Positions 25,404-33,470 of a stretch of DNA of 37,689 bases are shown here, one piece after another; position 1 is the first letter of the stretch; each line of letters begins with the position of its first letter. The position numbers and the translations under genes are program-made. Source of the DNA: Xanthobacteraceae bacterium (lineage in GTDB: Bacteria > Pseudomonadota > Alphaproteobacteria > Rhizobiales > Xanthobacteraceae); the NCBI GenBank assembly GCA_019746135.1, contig JAIESI010000278.1:1-37689 (forward strand). Direction: 5' to 3'. The notes beneath the pieces are model-generated. The model was given only the letters and a program-made list of their open reading frames with translations. It did no database searches and was not told the origin of the DNA.

Positions 25404-26473
25404 CGCGACGGCTTGGTCTCGAACTCCACGAACTCGTGGAAATAGTCGTCATTGGCCTTGTGGAAGTCCTCGATGCGACCGACATCGAGCCAGTACTCCC
25501 GCACCGGAAATACGCTTGCGGTCATGCCCTTGCGCCGCATGTCGTCGAACAGCGCCGGCATGTCATAGCGCTTGGCCTTTGGGATGAGATCCATTGTCTG
25601 CGGCTCAAGCACGTAGATTCCGGCATTGACGAGGTAGCGCTTAACCGGCTTCTCCACGATTTCCGAGAGCCGGTGCTCGTCGATCTCAATGACGCCGTAG
25701 GGCACTTCCTGGATGTAATCGCGCACGCACATGGTGCCAGAGCAGCGGTGTTCTGCATGGAAGTCGAGCAGCGAACCGAACGCGATCTTGGTGAGAATAT
25801 CGCCGTTCATGACGATCATCGGGTGCTGCGGCGCTTCCGGCAGCAGCGACAGTGCGCCCGCGGTGCCGAGAGGCTCTTCCTCCTCGACATAATCAATCTG
25901 GACGTCCCAGCGCGAACCGTCGCCGAAGTGATTTCGCACCAACTCACGACGATAATTCAGCGAGATGAAAAAACGCTGAAATCCCTGCCGAACCAGGCTT
26001 TCGAAAATGATCTGCAGGATCGGCTTGCCGCCGATCAGCAACATCGGTTTAGGGCAGTCGTCGGTCAGCGGACGGAGACGCTGGCCGCGGCCGCCCGCCA
26101 TCAGGAACACCCAGTTTGGGCGCGCAGGAACGCGCAAAGCCTCTTCCAAGGTCCGCAGCGCAACGACACAGCCATTCGCGTCGACGATGGGGACCTGACG
26201 GCAAATGTTACGCCGCATCATGTCGAGCATAGCGGCCGGATCGTCGTCCGGATGCGCAACGTGAGGCGCCGCATTCATGATGCGCGTGACCGACTCATCA
26301 AGCGCGATACCGCGCAAAAGCCCGCGTCGGACGTCGCCGTCAGTGACGGTGCCGAGCAGACGTCGGTTCTCGTCGATGACCAGTGCGACCTTGGCCTCCG
26401 AACGCTCGATTGTCTCGATCGTCTGCTTGATCGAGGCAGCAGGCGAAATCAGCGTTTGCTCGACGGCGGACAT
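25400..26473 (-). CDS. CBS-domain nucleotidyltransferase (PtmE-type, GlcN-1-P guanylyltransferase)
   Basis: The 357-residue protein joins two CBS repeats (about 8-115, with VTDGDVRRGLL and VPIVDANG) to a sugar-phosphate nucleotidyltransferase (FLMAGGRGQRLRPLT, 123-137; PKPML, 141-145; VMNGDI; NAGIYVL). Campylobacter PtmE has this fusion and makes GDP-glucosamine at the entry of the GDP-linked legionaminic pathway. The CBS pair probably senses a nucleotide. Guanylyl rather than uridylyl specificity is inferred from the family and from LegB, LegC and NeuC being present. It starts six bases after the NeuD-like stop; start ATG 26473. Confidence 0.87.
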   Translation of the reverse strand: MSAVEQTLISPAASIKQTIETIERSEAKVALVIDENRRLLGTVTDGDVRRGLLRGIALDESVTRIMNAAPHVAHPDDDPAAMLDMMRRNICRQVPIVDANGCVVALRTLEEALRVPARPNWVFLMAGGRGQRLRPLTDDCPKPMLLIGGKPILQIIFESLVRQGFQRFFISLNYRRELVRNHFGDGSRWDVQIDYVEEEEPLGTAGALSLLPEAPQHPMIVMNGDILTKIAFGSLLDFHAEHRCSGTMCVRDYIQEVPYGVIEIDEHRLSEIVEKPVKRYLVNAGIYVLEPQTMDLIPKAKRYDMPALFDDMRRKGMTASVFPVREYWLDVGRIEDFHKANDDYFHEFVEFETKPSR

Positions 26474-26479
26474 GGTTCT

Positions 26480-27100
26480 TTATGCGCTTTCTACGTGACG
26501 CGCGTTGTCGGGGACGTCACGATACACAACGGAGCCGGCCGCAATGAGTGTGTTGCGGCCTATTGAGACACCTTGGATGACCGCCGCGCCGGTTCCGATG
26601 TGGGAGCCGTCGCCGACATTCACCGATCCCGAGAGCGTCACGCCGGGTGCAACGTGAACAGTTTCCCCGACCTTGCAGTCGTGATCTACCGAGGCACGGG
26701 TGTTGATGATGCTGTTGGCGCCGATCGATGCACCACTTTGAATCACGCAGCCGGCCATCACCTGCGCGCCCTCGCCCAGCGTCGCCGAAGGACTGATGAC
26801 AGCGGACGGGTGCACCACGGTCGCAAAATGAAATCCTTTACCGCGCCAGCGACGGTAGATCGCGTCGCGCGGTGCGGTGGTCTGCGTCCCGCCGATGCCA
26901 TTCACCAAGACGACATCGGCCGGGTTAAGGTGTTCGAGCGTCTCGTCTCCGCCAAGCACCTTGATGCCGCCCGACATCGAGCCAGACGGAAGCGCGGGAT
27001 CGATAGCACCGAGAATCGAGCGCCCGGCGAGTTGCAGCGCTTCGATCAGCACTCGGGCGTGCCCTCCCGCTCCTATGACCACCACGGCCCCATCGCTCAT
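26480..27100 (-). CDS. NeuD/PglD-type sugar acyltransferase (LegH candidate)
   Basis: The 206-residue protein has an N-terminal Rossmann-like nucleotide-sugar domain (VVVIGAGGHARVLIEAL, 6-22) and a C-terminal left-handed beta-helix of hexapeptide repeats (about 95-200). His140 in SVDHDCKVG matches the catalytic base of PglD/NeuD. It should transfer acetyl from acetyl-CoA to the amino group made by LegC, or O-acetylate the product. It lies between ptmE-like and neuC with a four-base overlap with neuC, supporting the LegH step. An O-acetyltransferase role (NeuD) is the main alternative. Confidence 0.87.
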   Translation of the reverse strand: MSDGAVVVIGAGGHARVLIEALQLAGRSILGAIDPALPSGSMSGGIKVLGGDETLEHLNPADVVLVNGIGGTQTTAPRDAIYRRWRGKGFHFATVVHPSAVISPSATLGEGAQVMAGCVIQSGASIGANSIINTRASVDHDCKVGETVHVAPGVTLSGSVNVGDGSHIGTGAAVIQGVSIGRNTLIAAGSVVYRDVPDNARHVESA

Positions 27101-28275
27101 CGGGAGATCCCCGCCGGCAGATCGTGAAAGCGCTTGCGCAAGATCCCGTTCAAATCAACATCGCGCAGCCGCTCGACGATGGCTTTCGCCGCATTGCCGG
27201 CGCGGCCATAGGGCGGGTTATCGGCCGCGATCACAGCATTCATGTCCGGATCAAGCGCACGGCGTATCGCCGCCTCGATGGCGTCGCGCTGCTCGGCGCT
27301 GTCGATCACGCTCGCAGCCTGCGGGCGGCCCTTCTGCCTGATACCGAGATTGACCGTCGGCGTGCCCGCCGCCGGTGCCTCGATTAAGCCACTCGACGAG
27401 TTGCCGATCACCACGTCAGCCTGCTTCAGTGCGGAGAGATAAAAGCGCAGACCGAGCGCCGCGATCAGCACTGCTCGACCGGCATGTTTCTCCGCATAGG
27501 CCCTAAGGCTCTCGTTGATGACACGGCCGCCTGGATCGGCATTGGCCTTGGTGAAGACGAGCGCGGCCTCCGGAAAGCGGTCGAGCGCGGCCAGCAGCTC
27601 GGCCACCATGGGCAAAGGATCGTCATCGTCGAGCGTCGCCGGGTGATAGGTGATGAGAAATAGTGGCTTGTCGAGGTCAAGACCAACGCGCTTGGCCAGC
27701 TCGGCGCGCCCCGGCAAATCGAGACGGGCAAAATTGTCTAGTCCCGGTGCACCGACGGTGAATACCCGCTCCGGGGCCTCGCCCATCTGGATCACGCGTT
27801 GCCGGAACGGCTCGGCGGCGACGAAGTGCAGATGCGAGAGCTTAGTGATGGCATGGCGGAAGGCGTCGTCGATCGCACCCTCGGAGATTTCGCCGCCGTG
27901 GATGTGCGCAACTGGCACCCGCATCAGGGCCGCCGCGCTGGCCGCGGCCAGTGTCTCAAAGCGGTCTCCGAGCAGCACCACGACATCGGGCTTTAGTTGC
28001 TTCAACGCTGCCGCAAGCCCTCCAACCGCAATACCGGTCGAGCGCGCGATTTCGGCCGGCTCGTCGCTGGTCAGCCGCATCGGAACTTCGGCGTCCACCG
28101 TGAACCCGTCCTGCCGGATCTGATCCACTGTATGGCCGAATACGTCCTCAAGATGCATCGCCGTCGCGATCACCTGAAGCTGCAATGCCGGATCGCTACC
28201 AATCGCCTGCATGAGCCAGTAGAACAGACCGTATTCCGCGCGAGTGCCAGTCACGATGCAGATGCGCCGCGGCAT
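27097..28275 (-). CDS. neuC: Hydrolysing nucleotide-sugar 2-epimerase (NeuC/LegG)
   Basis: The 392-residue protein starts ICIVTGTRAEYGLFYWLM, the hallmark of the hydrolysing 2-epimerases. LLGDRFE (101-107), HIHGGEISEGAIDDAFRH (124-141) and GNSSSGLIEAP follow. It removes the nucleotide and inverts C2, giving the free manno-sugar that NeuB condenses. In this locus the expected substrate is the 2,4-diacetamido-2,4,6-trideoxyglucose nucleotide. It is distinct from the non-hydrolysing epimerase at 3061-4146. The stop of the upstream gene lies one base... that is, downstream NeuD overlaps by ATGA and the oxidoreductase stop precedes ATG 28275 by one base, showing tight packing. Confidence 0.92.
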   Translation of the reverse strand: MPRRICIVTGTRAEYGLFYWLMQAIGSDPALQLQVIATAMHLEDVFGHTVDQIRQDGFTVDAEVPMRLTSDEPAEIARSTGIAVGGLAAALKQLKPDVVVLLGDRFETLAAASAAALMRVPVAHIHGGEISEGAIDDAFRHAITKLSHLHFVAAEPFRQRVIQMGEAPERVFTVGAPGLDNFARLDLPGRAELAKRVGLDLDKPLFLITYHPATLDDDDPLPMVAELLAALDRFPEAALVFTKANADPGGRVINESLRAYAEKHAGRAVLIAALGLRFYLSALKQADVVIGNSSSGLIEAPAAGTPTVNLGIRQKGRPQAASVIDSAEQRDAIEAAIRRALDPDMNAVIAADNPPYGRAGNAAKAIVERLRDVDLNGILRKRFHDLPAGISR

Positions 28276-28276
28276 C

Positions 28277-29227
28277 TTAAGCCTGGAAGATGTCGTGGAT
28301 CAGCCGCATGGTCTTAACCGCGTCAGCGAGCGGCACAGCCGCGCCCGTCCTACCGCGCACCGCCTCCACCACGCGCTCGGCCTGGCGGCGAAAGCCCGGC
28401 TTGAAGTCCGTGTCCCACGCGTCCGGCTCGACCGGATTGAGCTTGCGCTCGCCAGCGTTCTGGAAAATCGCCTTCTCCAAGGGCCGCAGCTCCCAGCGAC
28501 GCCGCGGCGTGCTTACCGTGCAGGCCCACGGGCCCGGACCGTTCCAGATGCCTTCATAGAGGCCGACGTCGCCGCTTGCGAATGCGACCTTAGTAAGCAC
28601 GACGCCCGGCTCATCGGGTCTCCAGCGCATAAGCGGCATCACCTCGACAATCTCGCCCCGCCCGAAGATGCGTAGATAGTCGACGAGATGAATCGAATTG
28701 GCATACATCCAGTTCCGGACCACTGGCTCGGCATGCCCTATATCGCGCGCAGTCTGCAGACTTTGCTGGTCCTGTACGTGGATGAAACGCGGCGCGGGAT
28801 CGCTGTCGAGATCGTCGAGCACCGCGTTGGTGCTCGATAGCGTGCGGCGATTGAGACCAACATAGACCTTGCGGCCCTTTGCGGCCTTTGCGATGTCCTC
28901 CGCGTCGGCGAGATCGAGCCCGACCGGCTTCTCCATCAGGATGGCCCACGGCTGTGTCAGCGCCTGCTTCATCACCGGATTGATCGCCGTCTCGTAGACA
29001 GCGACCACCGCGAGGTCCGCTTTTGTCTGCGCGTGGAGATCCGCAATGTCCCTCGCGACCACCGGGATATTGAACTGCTTGGCGAGCGCGGCAGCCTTGT
29101 CGCAGGTCCGGTTCCAAATGCCCACAATCGAAACCCCCGGCACATCGGCAAACGCCTTGATGTGCTCCGGCGCCATCGAACCGCCGCCTATGATAGCAAC
29201 GCGAACGGCGCTTTGATCCCCGGCCAT
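28277..29227 (-). CDS. Gfo/Idh/MocA-family oxidoreductase A
   Basis: The 316-residue protein has an N-terminal NAD(P)-binding fold (VAIIGGGSMAPEHIKAF) and the EKP motif (99-101, MEKPVGLDL) of Gfo/Idh/MocA enzymes, followed by the beta-sheet substrate domain with NSIHLVDYLRIFG. It should oxidise or reduce a hydroxyl of a sugar or nucleotide sugar. The next oxidoreductase gene stops five bases before its start, so the two form a pair, perhaps oxidising and re-reducing a carbon to invert it. ATG 29227 is chosen because it gives a normal Rossmann start; the open frame to 29440 overlaps the upstream gene. Substrate unknown. Confidence 0.87.
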   Translation of the reverse strand: MAGDQSAVRVAIIGGGSMAPEHIKAFADVPGVSIVGIWNRTCDKAAALAKQFNIPVVARDIADLHAQTKADLAVVAVYETAINPVMKQALTQPWAILMEKPVGLDLADAEDIAKAAKGRKVYVGLNRRTLSSTNAVLDDLDSDPAPRFIHVQDQQSLQTARDIGHAEPVVRNWMYANSIHLVDYLRIFGRGEIVEVMPLMRWRPDEPGVVLTKVAFASGDVGLYEGIWNGPGPWACTVSTPRRRWELRPLEKAIFQNAGERKLNPVEPDAWDTDFKPGFRRQAERVVEAVRGRTGAAVPLADAVKTMRLIHDIFQA

Positions 29228-29232
29228 CGTGG

Positions 29233-30249
29233 TCAAGCCCAAGCGAAGACACGATCGCGCGGCAGCTTCGCCGCGGTCAGATCGATGGTCGCGCCGCCCT
29301 GCTCGTGCGACAGATGAGCGGCCACTAGCACCTCCACCGCCATGCGGCCGACCGCGCCATCCGGATAATTCTTGTCGGCGAGCAGCGCCGACACCACGGC
29401 GCGGGTCGGCGCAACCGAGTCCGCGGGCGCGATTGTCCATTCGCGCTCGTCGTAAGGCATGCCGTAGCGCGTCGTCGGCTCGCCGGCATGCTCGGACTTG
29501 CGCACCACGAGGCGCGCCTTGCCTGCAAGCTCGTCGACATCAAGCCGTCCATTGCGCCCCACATAAGTCACGTGCATGCCGTGACCCTGATCGGTGCTAG
29601 CATCCATATAGAAGCGCTTGCCTCCGGTGGTGGTCACGCGCACAACACCGCCGCGATCCTCGAACTGCGGGCCGCGAGGATTCGGCACTTTCTCGCTGGA
29701 GAACCAAGCGGCGACCGTCGCGGGCATCTCGTCGGTCACGAAACGCATCATCTCGAAATAGTGGGAGCCGTTGTTGGCGAGGCCGAAGTTGCCCGCCACG
29801 ACGTTGATGCTGGCAAGCCCGCCGAACGGCACGTCGCGCACGATCGCCTTTGGCCCGGTGTATTGCTCCATAAAGCGCATCTGATGATTGATGGCGAGCC
29901 GCGTGCCCGAGGCCTTGCAGGCCTCGATCATGCGATCGCATTGCGCAAGAGATACCGCCATTGGCTTCTCGCAGAGGATGGCGAGGGCGCCGGCGGCCGC
30001 TGCGAGACATACCAGGTCGGCATGGGACGGTGCGGTGGTCGCGATTACCATCAGCTCGGGCTTCGCCCGCTCGATCATCGCATTGGCATCGGCGAACAAT
30101 GCCGTCGGCGGTAGCGAGAAATCGGTGCGGGCCTTCTCGCGCGCTGACTCCTGCAAATCGACGGCACCGGCGATGTCGAGGCCGAGGTCGCGCAACACCG
30201 AGAGGTGCCGGAGTCCCATGCGACCGAGGCCGATCAGCCCTGCTTTCAC
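29233..30249 (-). CDS. Gfo/Idh/MocA-family oxidoreductase B
   Basis: The 338-residue protein begins AGLIGLGRMGLRHLSVL, an NAD(P)-binding GxGxxG motif, and has CEKPMAVS with EKP at 94-96. The substrate domain includes NNGSHYFEMMRF with a His in the place of the catalytic residue of the family. Start is GTG 30249, with AAGG about 12 bases upstream; it follows LegB by 19 bases. Together with oxidoreductase A it sits between legB and neuC, so it may modify the nonulosonate precursor or a second sugar of the repeat. The exact reaction is not predictable. Confidence 0.87.
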   Translation of the reverse strand: MKAGLIGLGRMGLRHLSVLRDLGLDIAGAVDLQESAREKARTDFSLPPTALFADANAMIERAKPELMVIATTAPSHADLVCLAAAAGALAILCEKPMAVSLAQCDRMIEACKASGTRLAINHQMRFMEQYTGPKAIVRDVPFGGLASINVVAGNFGLANNGSHYFEMMRFVTDEMPATVAAWFSSEKVPNPRGPQFEDRGGVVRVTTTGGKRFYMDASTDQGHGMHVTYVGRNGRLDVDELAGKARLVVRKSEHAGEPTTRYGMPYDEREWTIAPADSVAPTRAVVSALLADKNYPDGAVGRMAVEVLVAAHLSHEQGGATIDLTAAKLPRDRVFAWA

Positions 30250-30268
30250 GTTTTATCCGCCTTGCCGC

Positions 30269-31270
30269 CTAGACCATATATCGGTCGTTTCGGTAGCGGG
30301 CCTGGTTGGCCGGATCCGAAAACCAGTCGCAGGTTATCTTGAGACCGCGCTTGAAGCCGTCACGGCCGCCGAACTCCGGTTGCCAGCCGAGCAACTCCCG
30401 TGCCTTGCCGTTGTCCGCCCACAGTCGCTCGACCTCGCTATTGGCTGGGCGCACGCGCTCGTCCTCGCATTCGAGGGCGACGCTCTTGCCCATCACCTCG
30501 GCGATCAAGGTCACGGTCTCGCCGATGCTGACCTCGTAGTTGCTACCGATGTTGATGACCTCGCCCACCGACTTCGCGCTGTCGTGGATCGCGATCACGC
30601 CGCGCACCGTGTCGCCGACGAAGTTGAAGTCGCGCGTCGGTCGCGTGGCACCGAGCCTGACGACATTGCTGCGGCGGCCCGCGAGTTGCGTGATGACGGT
30701 CGGGATCACAGCGCGGGTCGACTGCCGCGGGCCGTAAGTGTTGAACGGCCGGGCGATGGCGACCGGCGTGCCGAAGGAGCGGAAATAGGACATTGCGATC
30801 TGGTCGGCGCCGATCTTGGTCGCCGCATAGGGCGACTGACCAACCAGCGGATGCTCCTCGGTGATCGGCACGAACTGCGCGGTGCCATACACTTCGCTGG
30901 TCGAGGTCACCACCACTTTGGACAGGCCGAGATCGCGTGCCGCCTGTACCACATTCAGCGTGCCGCGTACGTTGACATCCACGTAGCTTTCGGCAGCGTA
31001 ATACGAGTACGGAATGCCGATCAGTGCCGCGAGATGCAGAACGCTGGCGCACCCCTTCATCGCGGTGCGAAGGCCGTTGGCGTCGCGCACGTCTCCCATC
31101 ACGACGTCGAGCGAGGCACGAATGTGCTCTGGCACCGTGTCGAGCCAGCCCCATTGGCCAAATGAATTGTAGAGCACGAAAGCGCGCACATCGCGGCCTT
31201 GCCGCACCAGTTCTTCGATTAGATGCGAGCCGATAAAGCCGTCAGCGCCGGTAACGAGAATCTTGTTCAT
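30269..31270 (-). CDS. legB: Nucleotide-sugar 4,6-dehydratase, LegB type
   Basis: The 333-residue extended SDR has VTGADGFIGSHL (6-17), the typical LegB stretch FVLYNSFGQWGWLD (31-44), STSEVYG (123-129) with the catalytic Glu intact, and YAATK (Tyr148, Lys152). It should convert a nucleotide-linked GlcNAc to the 6-deoxy-4-keto sugar, the first committed step of legionaminic acid synthesis. ATG 31270 gives the normal N-terminus; an upstream in-frame TTG at 31294 would add eight unrelated residues. Upstream, the WbpD-like gene ends 40 bases away, the second-longest gap inside the biosynthetic train. Confidence 0.92.
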   Translation of the reverse strand: MNKILVTGADGFIGSHLIEELVRQGRDVRAFVLYNSFGQWGWLDTVPEHIRASLDVVMGDVRDANGLRTAMKGCASVLHLAALIGIPYSYYAAESYVDVNVRGTLNVVQAARDLGLSKVVVTSTSEVYGTAQFVPITEEHPLVGQSPYAATKIGADQIAMSYFRSFGTPVAIARPFNTYGPRQSTRAVIPTVITQLAGRRSNVVRLGATRPTRDFNFVGDTVRGVIAIHDSAKSVGEVINIGSNYEVSIGETVTLIAEVMGKSVALECEDERVRPANSEVERLWADNGKARELLGWQPEFGGRDGFKRGLKITCDWFSDPANQARYRNDRYMV

Positions 31271-31310
31271 GGAATTGCTGGCACAGGCGTGCAAACGCGT
31301 GCAGGCCGGT

Positions 31311-31910
31311 TCAGGGGCCCACCTCTTCCAGCCCGCCGGCTGCAGTCTCGCGATAGCGGCGGCCTTCGCGACGGCAGACCAAGTCCCTGCCGAGCGGTTC
31401 GCCGGCTCGGCTGACCCAGCCTTTGCGCAGCGCAGGCACGCCTGCCATCAGCGCAAAGTCCAGCACGTCACGGGTCACCACTGCGCCTGCGGCGACGAAC
31501 GCATAGGCGCCGATGGTGTGGCCACAGACGATGGTAGCATTCGCGCCAATGGTCGCGCCGCGTCCAACTCGGGTGGGCGCGAACTCCGCCTTGCGCGAGA
31601 CGAAGGCGCGCGGCGTCACCACATTGGTGAACACGCAGCTTGGGCCGCAGAACACGTCGTCCTCAAGAATCACGCCCTCATAGATGCTGACATTGTTCTG
31701 TATCTTACAGCCTGCGCCGATCACCGCCCGCGGGCCGATCATGACGTTCTGCCCGATCGAGCAGTTGCGGCCGATGACGCTGCCCGGCAGCACATGGCAG
31801 AAATGCCAGATCACTGTGCCCGCACCGATCTCGGCCGGGTCGTCCACGTAGGAGCTCTGGTGGATCGACACGCCCGGAAACCGGGCGTCCTCGCGCAGCC
31901 CGCTGCTCAT
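31311..31910 (-). CDS. wbpD: Hexapeptide N-acetyltransferase, WbpD/WlbB family
   Basis: The 199-residue left-handed beta-helix protein has IWHFCHVLPGSVIG, CSIGQNVMIG, NNVSIYEGVILEDDVFCGPS, FTNVVTPRA and GANATIVCGHTIG. These match WbpD/WlbB, which acetylates the 3-amino group of UDP-GlcNAc3N-uronate. The frame is open to 32201, but that part shadows the upstream gene; ATG 31910 overlaps its stop by ATGA. Pairing with WbpB immediately upstream supports the role. The aminotransferase (WbpE) and UDP-GlcNAc dehydrogenase (WbpA) of this route are not in the window. The C-terminus is somewhat longer than the family core (basic tail with CRREGRRYRET). Confidence 0.9.
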   Translation of the reverse strand: MSSGLREDARFPGVSIHQSSYVDDPAEIGAGTVIWHFCHVLPGSVIGRNCSIGQNVMIGPRAVIGAGCKIQNNVSIYEGVILEDDVFCGPSCVFTNVVTPRAFVSRKAEFAPTRVGRGATIGANATIVCGHTIGAYAFVAAGAVVTRDVLDFALMAGVPALRKGWVSRAGEPLGRDLVCRREGRRYRETAAGGLEEVGP

Positions 31911-32854
31911 GGCGATACGTGCCTTCCCACCATCGGGTGGCGCTCGCCGCGTTGCGGCTCGACTGGGAGTTGACGCAACTGCGAGACGATCTCGATCGAG
32001 GGACGCACCTCGTCGATGCCGAAGCCGCGGCCGTTCATGATCTCCTGGTAGCTCAATGTGTGCAGGTCGGTGAACCCGTCGGAAAAGTCTACCGTTTCTC
32101 CGTCGATGATTAGCGAACGGTAGCTGGCCCGCTCCCCGGCTACTGGCGGGAGATCGCGGCGGTCCACAGAGAGGAACCAGCGTATCCGGGCACGACCGCA
32201 TTCAAGATAACCGGCGGCGTGCTCGTCGTCGCGCGACTGCACGATGTTCTGACGGACCGGTCCGAACACATGCACCAACATGTCAAAGAAGTGCACGCCG
32301 ATGTTGGTCGCAATCCCTCCGGACTTTGCCTTGTCGCCCTTCCATGAAGCATGGTACCAACGCCCACGCGAGGTGATGTAAGTCAGGTCGACGGCGAACT
32401 CGTTCTGCTTCGATGCCTCGACCTTGGCCTTCAGGGCTGCCACCGCCGGATGCAGGCGAAGCTGCAAGACCGTTGAAATCCTGCGGCCGGTCTCGCGCTC
32501 GATTTCGGCCAGCGCATCGATATTCCACGGATTGAGCACAAGTGGCTTCTCACAGATGGCGTCGATGTCGGAACGCAATGCAAAGCGGCAATGCGCATCG
32601 TGGAGATAATTGGGCGAGCAGATTGCCGAGTAGTCTATCTTTTCGCCGCGGCGGCGCAGCTTATCGACATGCCGATCGAACCGCTCGAACTCAACGAAGA
32701 AGTCGGCATCGGGGAAATAACTGTCCAGGACTCCCACGGAATCCTTGGGGTCGAAGGCGACCTTGAGATTGCCGCCGACCGCCTTGATTGCCTTGAGATG
32801 GCGCGGCGCGATGTACCCTGCCGCCCCAATCAGCGCAAAGTTCTTTACGGCCAT
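31907..32854 (-). CDS. wbpB: UDP-GlcNAc-uronate 3-dehydrogenase, WbpB/WlbA family
   Basis: The 315-residue Gfo/Idh/MocA protein begins NFALIGAAGYIAPRHLKAIK, a stretch diagnostic of WbpB/WlbA, and carries EKP at 102-104 and GGIATNIGVHFFDML in the substrate domain. The family oxidises C3 of UDP-N-acetylglucosaminuronate with NAD, giving the 3-keto sugar that WbpE aminates and WbpD acetylates. It is the first biosynthetic gene after the regulatory pair; the 100 bases before it hold an ops-like element. Start ATG 32854. The WbpI-like epimerase near the left end would complete the later part of the pathway. Confidence 0.9.
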   Translation of the reverse strand: MAVKNFALIGAAGYIAPRHLKAIKAVGGNLKVAFDPKDSVGVLDSYFPDADFFVEFERFDRHVDKLRRRGEKIDYSAICSPNYLHDAHCRFALRSDIDAICEKPLVLNPWNIDALAEIERETGRRISTVLQLRLHPAVAALKAKVEASKQNEFAVDLTYITSRGRWYHASWKGDKAKSGGIATNIGVHFFDMLVHVFGPVRQNIVQSRDDEHAAGYLECGRARIRWFLSVDRRDLPPVAGERASYRSLIIDGETVDFSDGFTDLHTLSYQEIMNGRGFGIDEVRPSIEIVSQLRQLPVEPQRGERHPMVGRHVSP

Positions 32855-32884
32855 CTTAATTCAATCTGTGCTGATAGAGTCTGG

Positions 32885-32896
32885 TAGGCTACCGCA
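32885..32896 (-). promoter_or_regulatory. ops-like (RfaH/NusG recruitment) element
   Basis: On the transcribed (-) orientation the leader reads TGCGGTAGCCTA. It matches the E. coli ops GGCGGTAGCGTG at nine of twelve positions, with the core GCGGTAGC exact. It lies 31 bases before the WbpB start and directly downstream of the RfaH-like gene, which is where such an element would act. The core GC pair of the ops hairpin (positions 4 and 9) is kept. Chance matches to ops exist elsewhere in the window on the wrong strand, so position is the main support. Confidence 0.4.
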
Positions 32897-32902
32897 GCCC
32901 GG

Positions 32903-32916
32903 GTGACTTAGGTCAC
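32903..32916. promoter_or_regulatory. Short palindrome in the leader, GTGAC-N4-GTCAC
   Basis: A perfect five-base inverted repeat with a four-base centre lies seven bases upstream of the ops-like element. It could be a small RNA hairpin or a protein-binding site. There is no following run of T on either strand, so it is not a typical terminator. Confidence 0.35.
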
Positions 32917-32954
32917 TCCAGGCCACTAGAGCCAGCAACGTGACGGCAGCGAAA

Positions 32955-33470
32955 CTACGCCGCGGCCACCGAGTCCAAATCGAGGACTACCCGGACCTTG
33001 CGGCCCAAAAGGTCGAGCAGAACGGTCACCCGTTCGGCGTCGGACATCTCTTCGTAAAGGCCGTTCAGGCTTGAGAAAACCCCATCAAGCACACGGATCT
33101 TGTCGCCGCGCACGAACCGCACCGGATTGACCAGCTTGATGAAGCCTCCGTTGTCCTCGCGGGTCTTGAGCGCTTCGACCACCCCGGGGCTGACACAGGC
33201 AGGCGTATCACCACGGCAGACCATCTGGCTCACGCCGACAGTCGAACGGATCGGCCGCCAAGGTTGCGTAGCGAGATCGAGTAACACGAACAGATAACGC
33301 GGGAACAGCGGGGCCGGGACCGTCTCTATTTTGCGCGCGTGGCGCCGCCGCTTGAGGTATTGTGGCAGATAGATCTCGAACCCCTGGCGCATGAGATGTG
33401 CGGACGCCTTGCGCTCCGCATGCGGCTGCGTTTGCACGACGTACCAGTGCCGGATGAGCTCCTCGTTCAT
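32955..33470 (-). CDS. RfaH-like specialised NusG paralogue (transcription antiterminator)
   Basis: The 171-residue protein has an NGN domain beginning HWYVVQTQPHAERKASAHL and APLFPRYLFVLLD, the block shared with RfaH, then a KOW region (FVRGDKIRVLDGVFSSLNG, about 114-133). Such paralogues ride on RNA polymerase and stop premature termination in long surface-polysaccharide operons, often after recruitment by an ops-like DNA element. The gene heads a roughly 25 kb minus-strand train, exactly where such a factor is useful. Start ATG 33470 overlaps the regulator stop by ATGA. It is too diverged and too placed in the locus to be the housekeeping NusG. Confidence 0.9.
   Translation of the reverse strand: MNEELIRHWYVVQTQPHAERKASAHLMRQGFEIYLPQYLKRRRHARKIETVPAPLFPRYLFVLLDLATQPWRPIRSTVGVSQMVCRGDTPACVSPGVVEALKTREDNGGFIKLVNPVRFVRGDKIRVLDGVFSSLNGLYEEMSDAERVTVLLDLLGRKVRVVLDLDSVAAA

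Noticed and set aside
30104..30117. A strong ops match, GGCGGTAGCGAG, on the plus strand.
   Set aside because: It lies inside the minus-strand oxidoreductase B gene (codons for Leu-Pro-Pro) and points against transcription. It shows that ops-like words arise by chance here.
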